A stretch of DNA of 64,000 bases, from NCBI GenBank assembly GCA_002102555.1, contig MCFL01000095.1, positions 1-64,000 of the forward strand. Reading direction: 5' to 3'. The translations under genes and the position numbers were made by a program. Below, piece by piece: positions 12,262-22,936 of the stretch; position 1 is the stretch's first letter, and the number at the start of each line of letters is the position of its first letter. Below the pieces are notes generated by a model. That model did no database searches, had not been told where the DNA came from, and saw only the letters and a list, made by a program, of their open reading frames with translations. The stretch comes from Catenaria anguillulae PL171 (taxonomy: Eukaryota; Blastocladiomycota; Blastocladiomycetes; Blastocladiales; Catenariaceae).

Positions 12262-15098
12262 TCATGACAAAAACTCGCCAAACAATGCCCGGTTCTTGTA
12301 CTGTCTCGTGGACGTCTCAATGTATTCGCGCACAATCTTTGAATGATGCCTTGCAACCGCGCGCAAGCAATCCAGTGCCGCCGTCTGCAAAACAAAAAGT
12401 GAAGAGTCAGGGAAAGAAATAGTTGGTGGCGCACATTCAGCTCCGATGAAACATACCGAAACCGCGACATTGCCATCATCCACATGAATCGTGACCCCTT
12501 GCACCACGGCCTGATGATGCACCGAATCCATCCACGTGCCCGACTCGCCGCTCGCCTCATGCCTCTGCGCCACAACCAACTCGTCATAAATCGCCGCAAG
12601 CGACTTTGCCGCCTCCACCCTCACGTCATCCTTGGCATCATCCAACCGCTTCAACAGCTCCGGATACGCCGCCTTGACCATTTCCGAATCCCACATGCCC
12701 TTGATCACCTCGATGCGCATCAGCTCGCCCAAAATACGTGTCCCCATGAGCCTTGTCGCGGGCAAGTCATCGTCCAGACAATTGGCCAAATGCACAACAG
12801 CATCCGCCAACGCGCTCGGGTGCGGGTGCGCAAACGCGTCCTTTGAATCGGGCAGCTTTGTGACGGGCAGCACATGGCTCAAGTCCGGATGCGTCCCAAC
12901 AAGCACAGCAACCAGCGGGACCAGGGATGCGCGCACGGCCATGGCGGGCCGGCCCGCGCGCCATTCGAGCCGCCGCATAGTCCATGGCCACACGGCAAGG
13001 ACAAAGTCGGGATGCGCGAGGAATTCACTGGCGGGCCGAGACGCAACAAGATCGTGCGCGATCACGGCAATGGCGTCATTGTCGCCTGAAAGCTTGTCGA
13101 GCACGGAAACCAGCGTGGGGTGTAGCGGCGAGACGGTCGGATCGGATGTCGGCGCGTGTGAGAGGATTTGGCGCAACAGCATAAAGGACGGTGAGTGCAT
13201 GACAATGGGCCCGCGTGAAGGGTCGGCAAGGTGTGCGAGAAGGGTAGGGAGATGTGAGAGTGGGTGTAAGGGCGAGGTCAACAGAATCGACTTGACGTCA
13301 TCATGGGCCGCGAGTTGGAGACCGAGTGTGAGGATGACAAGTGGGGATGGGCCATCCGCTTCGGCATCGCCCATGGTGGAGGCACGGCCGGAAGCGAGAT
13401 GTTGGGTCAGGTAGACGTAGACGCGGGCAATGTCGGGTTGCGAGGTCGCTGAGGGATCCGATTCAATCAAGTCAAGCAGTTCGGAAAGTATGCGTGACAT
13501 GTGTGCGTGGGTGAGCGGCGCCGAGCGAATGGCTGACGCGAGAAGGACAAGGTAGGAGGGAGCCCGGATGTGAGGAAGCGTCAAGTTGAGAAACAGGTCT
13601 GGGGAGACGCAGCGGCCAATTTCCTCTGACGCTTGCAGAATCTGTTGACGATATTCGATCAGTCAGTCAAAGGGATGTGGCGGCAGCAGTGACAAAAGGC
13701 GCAGGACGCACCAACTTTGCAAAAGGATCCGACACGGTCTTTGCCATGGCAGGTACCAGCTTGCCCAAATATCCGGAAATATGCTCCTTTGCAAAGGGAA
13801 TCAGCCGTGTCAAGGTGCGTGCCGCTCCCTCGCGAACATTGACTGTCCAATCCGCAAGCTGCTCCACCAGGGCGTCGGTCATTTTCAGCAAATTGTCCCT
13901 GACGAGCGCGCGAAACCCAAGCAACTCGCGCTCGCTTGCTGGCGCATAGTCCAACGCATCCTTGACGCGCGACTCCCACTCGTGCTCGTACAGCTTGGAC
14001 ACTTGTGCAATGCTTTCCCGACACTGTCCCGACAGTTCTGCCACGTCGTCGGCGAGGCCCGAGAGCAGGACAAGGACAAAGAGGTCGCCAAACGAGTACC
14101 GGTCGGGCAAGTGCAATGCCCAGTTGGTCGTGGTGGTGTAGAGCTGGCGGCGGACATTGGCGACCGAGTCGAGCGTGAGGCGCTGGACGCTGGGCCAGAT
14201 CTCGCGCAATGTGCCTGCGTCAGTCATAACGGCGCTTCCCAAGGCTTGCAGTGCCGAGATGCGGATGGCGGCGTGGCGGTAGCCGAGAGCAGGGACAATT
14301 TTCTTGATGAGCTTTTCGGCATGAAGGCGGAGGTGCGAAGGGCAGCGGGTGGCAAGTAGGTTGACAATGTTACATGATTCCTGTCAAAGTAGATGTGACA
14401 AACAAATGATCAGGAAATTGTTCGGGGGGGGGGGGGGGGGGGATTGTCGGGCTGAGGAACGTGGACTGTACCTTGCGGACGTCCGGAAAAGAGTCTCCGA
14501 GTGTAGAAAAGAGGATCAAGCAACAATCCTGAACAATGAACGAAGGCTCGGATTCGCAGCGAGACACCAAAAGCGCGAGCAAATTGATGAGGACAAGACG
14601 CAGCTCTTCTGACGGCTCAACAAGAACAGGTCCCGAAAGCCGATCGACTAATGTTGGAACAATCGCAGGCAGGAAGGAGTCCACAGCGACGAGTTCAAAC
14701 ATGCTGTGAATGCCAGCCAGGAGGCCGTCAGAACAACCAAACAAGACGACTTGCAGATCAAGGGACAGTTCGTACGATCTGAGCAGATTTGCCGATGCCT
14801 CACGACACTTTTCAATAGGATCGGCCAAGATGCGGGCCAACACGGGGACCAAGACGCGAAGGACAGGTGTGAGCGTGTCGACGTTGCGGGTTCGGATGAG
14901 CGGGCCAACCACCTGCTTGGCAACGTGGTCGAGTGTGCGGGTCTTTGTGAAGCGGTCGGAGGTTGGGTCCGTGAGCTTGTTGACGTGACGTTGCAAGTCT
15001 TGGACAATGGCTGTTGCCAGATCGCCCGGGCTGCTGCTGGGAGCCACGGCAGCAGACGACGAATCAGAGGTGTTGGTGGCCGTCGTAGACGCCATCAT
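12262..15098 (-). CDS. DNAAF5: Dynein axonemal assembly factor 5-like HEAT-repeat protein
   Basis: HEAT-repeat scaffold of the HEATR2/DNAAF5 type, a cytoplasmic factor for pre-assembly of axonemal dynein arms. The inferred exons on the minus strand (15098-14472, 14380-13712, 13641-12457, 12384-12262) join in phase to 867 residues, close to the ~855 of the human protein. Paired helices of HEAT type run throughout, e.g. DALVEQLADWTVNVREGAAR and the closing VTIHVDDGNVAVS segment resembling the family's C-terminal HLDD motif. The first intron (14471-14381) carries a long G run. The third intron (12456-12385) is 72 nt with no in-frame stop, so a retained form would add 24 residues. Presence of the gene implies a flagellated stage. 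Another HEAT-repeat family is the alternative. Confidence 0.78.
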
Positions 15099-15774
15099 TT
15101 TGGAATGCGTGTAAATGGCCTAGACAGTAGTTTTATATTGCTCGTAGTGCGATTGGGATGCATGGATTGAGTCGTATGGGAAACGTGTTCGGAAGCGGTG
15201 GGAAACGAAGCAAAACCTGACCTGACCTGACCCTTGACCACTTGGGAACTTTGGATTGACAAGGCGCGATCGGTGCACAGCACAGTACGCACGTGACCGT
15301 GATCGGTTCAGAGCGTCGATCCGATCTCTTCCTCCAAGTGCAAAATGCCGGATCCAAAGCGGCCGTGACTGACACAGCGAACTCAGCTCGCTTTTTGACA
15401 TGCACGTACGAACACACGCAATCAAGTCCAACGGTCCGAATCCATGTTCCACCTTTTGCAATGACTTCCATATGATTTCCGTCCGCCCGACATGCGGTTT
15501 CACGGCACCAGCGTGTGTTCGGCCAGGTCTTCGGCTGTCCATTTTAAGTTGGGTTGAGCCCAGTTGCCCAACCACTCGACTCGACGCTGATGCGGCACCG
15601 CCTGAACTGACGAGGAATCAACGAACGAACGAACGAACGAACGAACGAATCGGCCGTCATTCGCAACGCTTCTAACGCCAATTCGTATTTCATACGCCGC
15701 TCTTCAGGGAATTCCGCCTTTGTCGATACCAACCTTGCCGCCGTCGTTTATTGACCCCATACCAGTCCCACACC
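15099..15774. promoter_or_regulatory. Shared intergenic region of divergent DNAAF5-like and NUO9.5 genes, with ACGA repeat
   Basis: About 676 bp separate two divergently transcribed genes and must hold both promoters. A tetranucleotide tract of ACGA units lies at 15621-15649, about 125 bp before the NUO9.5 start codon. No TATA element is obvious. Confidence 0.45.
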
Positions 15775-16136
15775 ATGGTTCTCGCAACACTCCGTGATTT
15801 GACCGTCCGTGCCCCCTACATTATGGCCTCGTTTGCTATTGGCGGCGCTGGTGCGTCTTGACTTTTTTTGCGGTCGTTGATGCTGCGAACATGCCACCGA
15901 TTCACGTCCTCTGTTCCCCCAGGTATCGGCATGGCTCTCTTCAAGGACCCAATTCGCCGCACATTCGGTATCGTCGATGCCAAGCCCGTTCCTCTGACAT
16001 ACCCCAGTACGTCACCATTCTGCTCTCTCCTCGCCCAGCAATTCGCATTTTGCCACTTCAACTCACACGTGCACGTCCGCTTGGTCGAATAGTGCCCAAG
16101 GGCCCGCGCAACCCTCCCGCTGGCTACGAGGACTGA
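15775..16136 (+). CDS. NUO9.5: NADH:ubiquinone oxidoreductase 9.5 kDa subunit (complex I)
   Basis: Small accessory membrane subunit of mitochondrial complex I (the Neurospora NUO9.5 type, related to animal NDUFA3). The inferred exons 15775-15850, 15923-16006 and 16093-16136 encode 67 residues. One hydrophobic segment (about residues 14-32) is followed by KDPIRRTFG and a C-terminus TYPMPKGPRNPPAGYED that closely follows the fungal family's YPVPTGPR..LTGYDD ending. The ATG lies in an ACACCATGG context. The gene is split by two introns of 72 and 86 bp, a lot for so short a protein. It is divergent from the DNAAF5-like gene. Confidence 0.88.
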
Positions 16137-17141
16137 GCACCGCCCATGTTTCTCAGCATCTCATTGCCGCCCCATCGCGCCCAACAACTAGCCTACTGTG
16201 TTTCGGTTTTCTGTACCCGCCCCTGTTGATTTTTTTTCTCATTCGATACACTCCGTGATGGATCTTCATCTGTGAACAGACGCTGGCGTCATCTCAAGCA
16301 GCACACCATGTCACTGAAATTCTCTTTTCCAAGCTTGCCGGCCGTTGCCCTTGTCGAAACGCTGGCTTGTTTCGAGCTCCATTTTTTGCATTATCGGGCG
16401 AGAGAAATGTAAGTTCTCAACTTGACCACAGTCCACGACTCTCGAACTGATTGATGCGAGCATTCTCAGTTGAGTGCTTGGACTCGGCAGGCACATAATG
16501 ATCCAGAGGTGACGGCTTTGTGGGAGCAGAGCTCATGTAAACAGGATCCAATCAGGAGACAGCTGACGGGACTGGGAGCTGTTGCCTCTTCGCCCAGATT
16601 CCATGTTTCAGTGTGAAGCCTCGGTAAATGAAGGTAAATAGCTCAATGACAACTAAAAAATGACGACGCTTTGCGGTTGTCGGCGTTGTTGTCGCTCTGC
16701 TCTGGTGTTCGCTGTGTTCGCGATCATCAACGCCACTCCCACCAGCAAGCGCAGCTGAGTTGGAATTGGCAGGTACTAATGCGCCACCGACCAATGACAA
16801 ATACCTTCCACAAGCTAGTCGGACACAGTGGCAGTTCTCATGCATCTCGGCAATCTTGAGGTTAATTCATACAACGTGGACCGCACGGCCTTGCGAAACA
16901 GGAAAGTCTACTGCGCACACAGGTCGGGTGACCGGCCAGCAGCGGGCCCCATGCTGCGAAATGAACGCTTGCCGGTTCGGGAAGGTTGCGTCCTTTTCTC
17001 TGGCTTCTCTGGTACGATTACACTCCCTCGGCCGGAGAGACAGCATAAAAGGTGTCTCGCTGCCCGCGACTCATTCCCAACTCGAGAGACCCCAACCGTT
17101 CAATCATTCAATTCCTTCACAGCAAACACCTTACTTCACAA
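16137..17141. promoter_or_regulatory. Upstream region and TATA-like box of the repeat-protein gene
   Basis: No gene is seen between 16137 and about 16900. A TATA-like CATAAAA at 17044-17050 lies roughly 95 bp before the ATG at 17142, consistent with a transcription start near 17075. That makes the in-frame ATG at 17052 unlikely to be used. The leader between them is A/C-rich, typical of a well-translated fungal 5' untranslated region. Confidence 0.5.
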
Positions 17142-18470
17142 ATGTCGACTCCTCTTCAAATCAACATCATCGAATCCAACCAAGCGTCAGGCTCGAATGT
17201 GGGTCAATACTCGTACTCCGACGTCGATGTGACTGCCGTCTCGGACGCCAACCAGTGGTATGGCCACTCGATTGCCCCCGGCCAAGACGTCCAGATCAAC
17301 ATTATCCAAAGCAACCAAGCTTCGGGGACCAACATTGGGCAATCCGCGTCGACCGACGTTGACGTGCTCGTCGCCTCGCTTCACGCGCACCCGAATGTGG
17401 GAACTGTGCAGGTCAATTACATTGGCCAAAACGCCGCGAGCGGATCCAACATTGGGCAATCCATCGCTGCCGATGTGGACGTCACTGCAGCCGGAGGTGC
17501 CGGTACAACCCAGGTCAACTCGATTCAGGCCAACCAGGCATCGGGCTCGGGCATTTCGCAGCAACAGCAGCTCGACACGGATGTGTTGACGACAACGGCG
17601 GCTGCTGGCCATGGCAACGGACCTGCGACGACGACGACCACCAATGCCATTCAGCAAAATGCTGCGAACGGATCCAACATTGGCCAATCCATGTCGGCCG
17701 ATGTTGATGTTGGGACCCATGCGGCTGGCGGAGACGCTCCGGTGTCCTTTACACAAACCAATCTTGTCCAGTCCAACCAAGCCTCGGGAACCAACTTGTA
17801 CCAGGCTCAATCTGTCGACGTCGGCGTAACCAGTACGAATGTCGCCGACTGGAACGGTCACCACCACCACTGGGAACCCAGTGGCGCTCCAAACATCCAA
17901 ACGGACGTGATCCAATCCAACTCGGCTTCCGGCTCCAACATGCACCAGTTCCAATCGGCCGACGTTGACGTGATTGCCATGTCCACATCAACCCATCACC
18001 TACCAAGTGGCCTTGACGACACGCTCGTCCAAACCACCGTGCAACAAGTCAACGACGCGGCCGGCACCGCCATTGCACAGTTCCAAGACGTGAATGTGGA
18101 CGTGTTTGCAGCACAATCCACTTGGGATTCCCACGCCATGGCCTCGAAATTGGCGGGTCTTGGGGATGCCATTCACACCAACATTTTGCAACACAATGCC
18201 GGCTCCGGGACCGGTATCACGCAAGTTCAGGCGGGAGATGTGGATGTATTTGCGTATCAGACCGCGTTTGGCGTACATGGGTCATGTGCTACGGCCGCTG
18301 GAGATGGATCCGTTCAGGCGGTGGCGGCGGCGGATGGTGGTGGAGATAGTTGGGCCATGTCGTCAACGAGCGTCGTGACGACGGATGCCGGGGCTGGGCC
18401 CACTGAATGTGTTCACGCGTCTGCGCAGATGCCGGAAGTTCCCTTCTCGACCACCATGATTGGGGGATGA
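17142..18470 (+). CDS. Nine-repeat curlin-like, Q/N-rich putative beta-solenoid protein
   Basis: Intronless gene for 443 residues with no signal peptide or membrane span. Nine imperfect repeats fill about nt 17155-18260. Each has a core such as IIQSNQASGTNIGQ followed by four or five variable residues and D-V-D-V, then a linker of 5-25 residues rich in Gly, Ala, His and Trp. In all nine cores the Asn at core position +2, the Gly at +6 and the Gln at +11 are kept; in seven of nine the first core residue is Gln. Gln-x10-Gln is the spacing of bacterial curlin (CsgA) repeats, and the alternating small/hydrophobic pattern fits stacked beta-strands. The C-terminal 70 residues are Gly/Asp/Ser-rich and unrepeated. 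Function is unknown. An amyloid-like or beta-solenoid structural protein is inferred from the pattern only. Confidence 0.8.
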   Translation: MSTPLQINIIESNQASGSNVGQYSYSDVDVTAVSDANQWYGHSIAPGQDVQINIIQSNQASGTNIGQSASTDVDVLVASLHAHPNVGTVQVNYIGQNAASGSNIGQSIAADVDVTAAGGAGTTQVNSIQANQASGSGISQQQQLDTDVLTTTAAAGHGNGPATTTTTNAIQQNAANGSNIGQSMSADVDVGTHAAGGDAPVSFTQTNLVQSNQASGTNLYQAQSVDVGVTSTNVADWNGHHHHWEPSGAPNIQTDVIQSNSASGSNMHQFQSADVDVIAMSTSTHHLPSGLDDTLVQTTVQQVNDAAGTAIAQFQDVNVDVFAAQSTWDSHAMASKLAGLGDAIHTNILQHNAGSGTGITQVQAGDVDVFAYQTAFGVHGSCATAAGDGSVQAVAAADGGGDSWAMSSTSVVTTDAGAGPTECVHASAQMPEVPFSTTMIGG

Positions 18471-18718
18471 TTGTGTGGCTGTTGTCTTCCATTGCCAAAT
18501 CCGTTCCATCTTCTCGTCCTCGCTTCAATTTGTATGTACAATCCATTATTCCAAGAAGCCTGTCATGGTTCCCTTTTTGCAATACAAGTTGTTTCTTTCC
18601 CATCAAGATTTCCATAGATACTGTCCACGAGAAAGAGTGGGAGGCGTGAATGTGTCATATGCCTTGGATGTATTCATACGCAGAAATTCACTGACAACAA
18701 GATACAGCGACTAACTCC

Positions 18719-19624
18719 TTACTGCTGCGACACGACCTGAGCAACAATGTCCTTGAGCGACCGCTGCTTGAGGCCAAACTCGGCCGAATGATCCTTGCCC
18801 GCAACCCAGTATGACGCCTCGGTTCCCGAAAAGATGGCCGCCTTGATCAAGTAAATGACACCAATGTGCGACGGGTCAGACAACTTGGCAAATCCTTCTT
18901 GCTTGACTTGCTCAAGCGGCGTGTGCGACACAGTCCAAGCACCAGCATCACCACCGACTTGCCGTTGCACCTCGGCCAGCAGCTCGTTTTGCGTGAACGT
19001 GGTGTCTGAAACGGCAATGCGCCGGTTCACGGCCTTGTCTGGGTGCTGCAGCACGGCCACGACGGCCTTGCCCACGGATGCCAGGGAGGTGCCAGACACG
19101 CGAGCGTTTCCGTCGTTGATCAAGGACGCCGACTTGTTCTTGATGTCAATGCCAAGGAATCCGTTGGCCAAGCCCCAGTCGAGGAATGGGCCAGTGGTGA
19201 TGACAGCATAGGGCACCTTGGCCTTTTCGAGCTCTTGGACGAGCTGGACCTTGGCGCCAAACACCTTGACCTCCACTGATGCAGGGTGCAGCGTGTCGAC
19301 GCCAAACTCGGAGGGCACAAAGAGCTTGATGCCGGCAGCAGCAGCAGCAGCGGCAACGAGGTTCTTTTGGGCATTGTCGAGAGCCGCAGCACCAATGGTG
19401 GAAACGATCGCGTCTTGGCCTTGGAGTGCTTGGGTCAGGGAAGCGAGGTTGTCATAGTCCACCTTGACGACGTGGACATCCGACGGGAAGGTGGCAGTTG
19501 ATGAAGCGCGACTGAAGACGGTGATGTTGAACTTTGGCTCGGCGGCGCGAAGTTGTTCGAGGACGGGGGAGCCAATGTTGCCCGTGGCGCCGACGAGGAC
19601 AATGTTCTTGAGTTGAGCAGTCAT
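18719..19624 (-). CDS. NmrA-like / isoflavone reductase-like NAD(P)-binding protein
   Basis: Single-exon gene for 301 residues. The N-terminal Rossmann signature GATGNIG (residues 12-18) after a hydrophobic strand is the dinucleotide-binding motif of atypical short-chain dehydrogenases of the NmrA/PCBER group. The motif VPSEFGVD near residue 110 is typical of this group. Members either reduce small aromatic substrates or sense NADP redox state; the sequence does not decide which. The ATG at 19624 starts right at the Rossmann strand; the longer upstream frame would add an unsupported leader. It is tail-to-tail with the repeat-protein gene, 248 bp apart. Confidence 0.85.
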   Translation of the reverse strand: MTAQLKNIVLVGATGNIGSPVLEQLRAAEPKFNITVFSRASSTATFPSDVHVVKVDYDNLASLTQALQGQDAIVSTIGAAALDNAQKNLVAAAAAAAGIKLFVPSEFGVDTLHPASVEVKVFGAKVQLVQELEKAKVPYAVITTGPFLDWGLANGFLGIDIKNKSASLINDGNARVSGTSLASVGKAVVAVLQHPDKAVNRRIAVSDTTFTQNELLAEVQRQVGGDAGAWTVSHTPLEQVKQEGFAKLSDPSHIGVIYLIKAAIFSGTEASYWVAGKDHSAEFGLKQRSLKDIVAQVVSQQ

Positions 19625-20597
19625 GTTTGTGGAAAGAGGAGAGAGTGTGTGTGGGTGTGTTTGGTTAGAAGGAGGCAATGTGTGGGATGGGGTACATGGT
19701 GAGAACGGTGGATGTCGGCGGGGGAGGCCCAAGTATTTGTACCCCTCAAGCACATAGAGGGCATATCTGATCCTGCAGCAAGCGGCCGAGCGGCGGGCAA
19801 GTCCAATTCGAGTGCACCTAATGTAACATACACTCTTGCTGAGCGAGACCTGCCTAAGCTCTAATGGCTTCACTCGTCAAAATTGGACAGCCTTTTGCTG
19901 ACGAAAGATCACGAAAGTGGGTGAGACAGCAGACGCGTTTGTGTTGCGATGACAAATCGCTCGTGAGACAAAAAGGTCGTCAGCAATAAAGAATGTTGTG
20001 CCAGTAAGCAGCAAATGGGCAGGCCCCATCACCCAATTAGCGAATCTATTTGTTGCTTGATGACTTTCATAAGCCGTCATCTTCATCAATTGCGTCCGAA
20101 ATACTCCCAATGGCTTGCATGTTCCCAGACCGGACTGGGACACGGATGGCGAGCTCACTCTCGCGCCTTTGAATTTACGTTGCAGCTTATCAATCGATTT
20201 CAGATCTGGACCTCACTCATAGCACGAGCACGTTGGTATGGCGGAGTTCCTATTTTGGTCATCGATGTGTCGCTTCTTCGCAATGGTATTTACTCATACG
20301 CCCATCAGCGCAACGTCTACTTATTCTTACAAGATCCACTCGCCATACTCCTGTTGAAGCTCAACCTTGACGAGACCATATGGTTGTTGGGCATTCTCTG
20401 CTCCCGTCGTTGGCTGAGTGCTGGCCGGGCCACGAGCTGAGTGCGTCCATTCTTGGGTTCCGTCCGAGACATTGAGGTGTATACATATCTGTTGGCTTGT
20501 CTTTATGTCACGCCCATGTATTGACCGCCAGCAGCCAAATGTCATCGAAGATCGATGAATATATCAACAGCTTCATGCTACTTAATATACAAACGCA
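19625..20597. other. Intergenic region between divergent NmrA-like and ankyrin-like genes
   Basis: About 970 bp with promoters for two divergent genes. A GT-rich tract (about 19645-19665) lies just upstream of the NmrA-like start. Short ORFs inside show no family resemblance. Confidence 0.4.
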
Positions 20598-22670
20598 ATG
20601 AATACCGACATCAACAACCTGGCGCAATCGCTTGCACACATGGCTGTGCTCCATCTTCCGCACAATGTGTCTGACCTGATCCTCGCCCTCGCCATCCGCC
20701 TCGCTGCCGTCCGTCTCGCTGTCCACACCGAGGGTCGCCACGACGACGGATTTCCCGAGCCCAGCGATGGTGACGATGACCTGATGGACATCCTCCAGAA
20801 ATGCCTCAAGACAGCCCCCGACTTGCCGCTTGCTCAACAAGCCGCGGTCGTCCATCATCCGGACACGGATTTGGCCGAGCTGTGTGCAGATGGCGAGCTC
20901 GAGCTCGTCAGGGCTTGGTTTACTTCGGCGTACGGCTCATTTGCTGCTGTCCATACGATCTTCCTATTCCATGCCCTGACCTTCGCTTTCCCCTGACCGT
21001 TTGGCAGTAATCGCGGCCACATCCGCATTCTCGATTCACAGATGGCGGACTGCATCACGGCCGCCTCAGCTCACGGTCACGTCCACGTCCTTGACTGGCT
21101 GCACCGGCACTCTCGCCGCCGCATGTTCTACTCGCACGAGGCCATGGATTTGGCCAGTGCGGCGGGTGAAGTGCATGTTCTCCAATGGTGGCTCGATTCG
21201 GGGCTAAAGCTGCGGTACTCTACGCAGGCCATGGATGGCGCAAGCGTGAACGGTGAGACCGATGTCCTGGAGTGGTACAAGCGTTCGGGATTGCCACTCA
21301 AGTTTACGGAAGATGCCATCGATCTGGCCAGTGCTGATGGTCACGAGGATAGCTTACAATGGTGGCTGGAATCAGGGCTCGAGCTGGTGTACTCGGAATT
21401 GGCTCTTCACGAGGCGACTGCGGCGGGGCACCTCGCCGTGTTGCGCTGGTGGAAGGATTCCGGTCTCGAGCTCAAGTTTGATGCGGATCGGATTGTGCAA
21501 CACTGCACCAACTACGGTCGTGCCGACTGTTTGGAATGGTGGACGATTGAGTCGAGACTCATCACTCGCGAAGGGGCGGCCAAGCAAGTCCCTGCATACG
21601 ACATGGTCAACTGCTCACTGGACGAGTACTGGATCGGTTTGAAATGGCGTCAGGCTCACGATTTTATCGTCACGGGTGGAATGCTTGGCTGCTTGACTGA
21701 GTTGGCGGCTGAAATTGGTCGGATGGACGTGTTGCAGTGGTGGCTGGAAGTCGATGACGATGTGAGCAAGCGTTGTAGCGCGGTGCTTAATGCTGCCGCT
21801 GCTGTTGGCCAGCTTGAGGTGATTGAGTGGACTGTTGGTCGTTTGAATGAGCTCGGAGTCAAGGATTGGGTCAGCGGTTGCGATACGTTGGTCGACGCGG
21901 CCAGTTCTCGCGGCCATGTTAGTGCCTTGGAGTGGTGGAAGTGCAGTGGATTGGACCTCACGTACACGCATCTGGCCATCGACGACGCTTGCGCCAATGG
22001 GCATCTCGATGTCATCAAGTGGTGGTCCGAATCTGGCCTCTTGTGCCGCTTTACCGGCCGCTGCGTTGACAAGGCTGCCGGCGGCGGTCATGTCGAGATC
22101 TTGCGCTGGCTCCACAACCAACCGTCCACAGCACCTGTTCACTTTCCGGAAGATTACACGTCAAACGCCATGGATTCAGCCTCGACTGATGGTCATGTCG
22201 CTCCATTGCAATTCTTCTTGGACAGCGGCCATCCGCTCAAGTATACACACCAGGCCATGAATTCAGCCTCGCGGTTCGGCCACACGCACGTCTTGGACTG
22301 GTGGTTGCGGCACAAAAGCACGTTGGACCTCAAGTTTTCCCAGGCCGCGATTGCCTGTTCTTGGACGACAGTGCCCATTCTCGAGTGGTGGCACAACTCC
22401 AAATTGCAGATTTCGTTGGATCTTGATTTTGGAGGCTTGGTCCCGTTGTCCAACTCAGTGACAGCGAGCATTCACTGGGCCAAGAAGAACGGATACCGTG
22501 TCGTTGCAGAGCCACGCATGCTGGGTACAGCTGGAAGTTGCGGGCGCTTCACTCTGGTTGAGTGCTTGGTCCAAGCTGTTGGAATCAGACCAACCCAGGA
22601 AACTATTTCTCGAATCCAGGCTCAAGACCAGCATTACATCGCAGAGTGGTTGGCGGAGCTTATGGTGTGA
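20598..22670 (+). CDS. Tryptophan-rich ankyrin-like repeat protein
   Basis: Exons 20598-20929 and 21009 (first base 21008) to 22670 join in phase to 664 residues; the intron is 78 bp. After a roughly 90-residue N-terminal domain, about 14 repeats of 26-33 residues follow. The pattern is A-[MI]-D-x-A-S-x-x-G-H-x-x-V-L-x-W-W-x-x-S-G-L-x-L-x-Y/F-[ST]. These are ankyrin-like helix pairs (A..A...GH..VL) in which the second helix carries a conserved Trp-Trp in place of the usual Leu-Leu. I associate this repeat style with large expanded families in Blastocladiomycota. The N-terminal segment (NNLAQSLAHMAVLHLPHNVS) may be F-box-like but this is weak. Function unknown; protein-protein interaction is inferred. 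Confidence 0.85.
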
Positions 22671-22936
22671 AGTGCCGTCGGAGTTCCCTGCCCTTGATTC
22701 TCGAGTTCTGTTGTTTTCATATGTTGTTTGTCTGCGTTCCATTCTTTCCCATTTCTCGCCCGTGATTTGTCAGTTCATTTGTTGACCGAGGCGGAAGTGA
22801 TCTGAACATGACAGCAATATGAACTATCTTGAGTCCAGTCTGGGCCAGGTATTCATCAACAAAGTGAAACAGTCGAGGGCACGGAATACATGGTTCTAAG
22901 GAAAAGCAACGAGAACAAGTACATTGGCCGCCGCTA

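Noticed and set aside
12632-13414. 260-codon plus-strand ORF
   Set aside because: It is the antisense shadow of exon 3 of the DNAAF5-like gene, whose minus-strand frame has HEAT-repeat content and matching splice sites.
17052-17141. Upstream in-frame ATG giving a 472-residue version of the repeat protein
   Set aside because: It lies almost on top of the TATA-like CATAAAA at 17044-17050, so it would be upstream of the likely transcription start, and the added residues have no repeat pattern.
17142-18470. Regularly spaced DNA repeats that could suggest a CRISPR array
   Set aside because: The repeats are protein-level, imperfect in DNA, in frame and separated by variable-length coding linkers.
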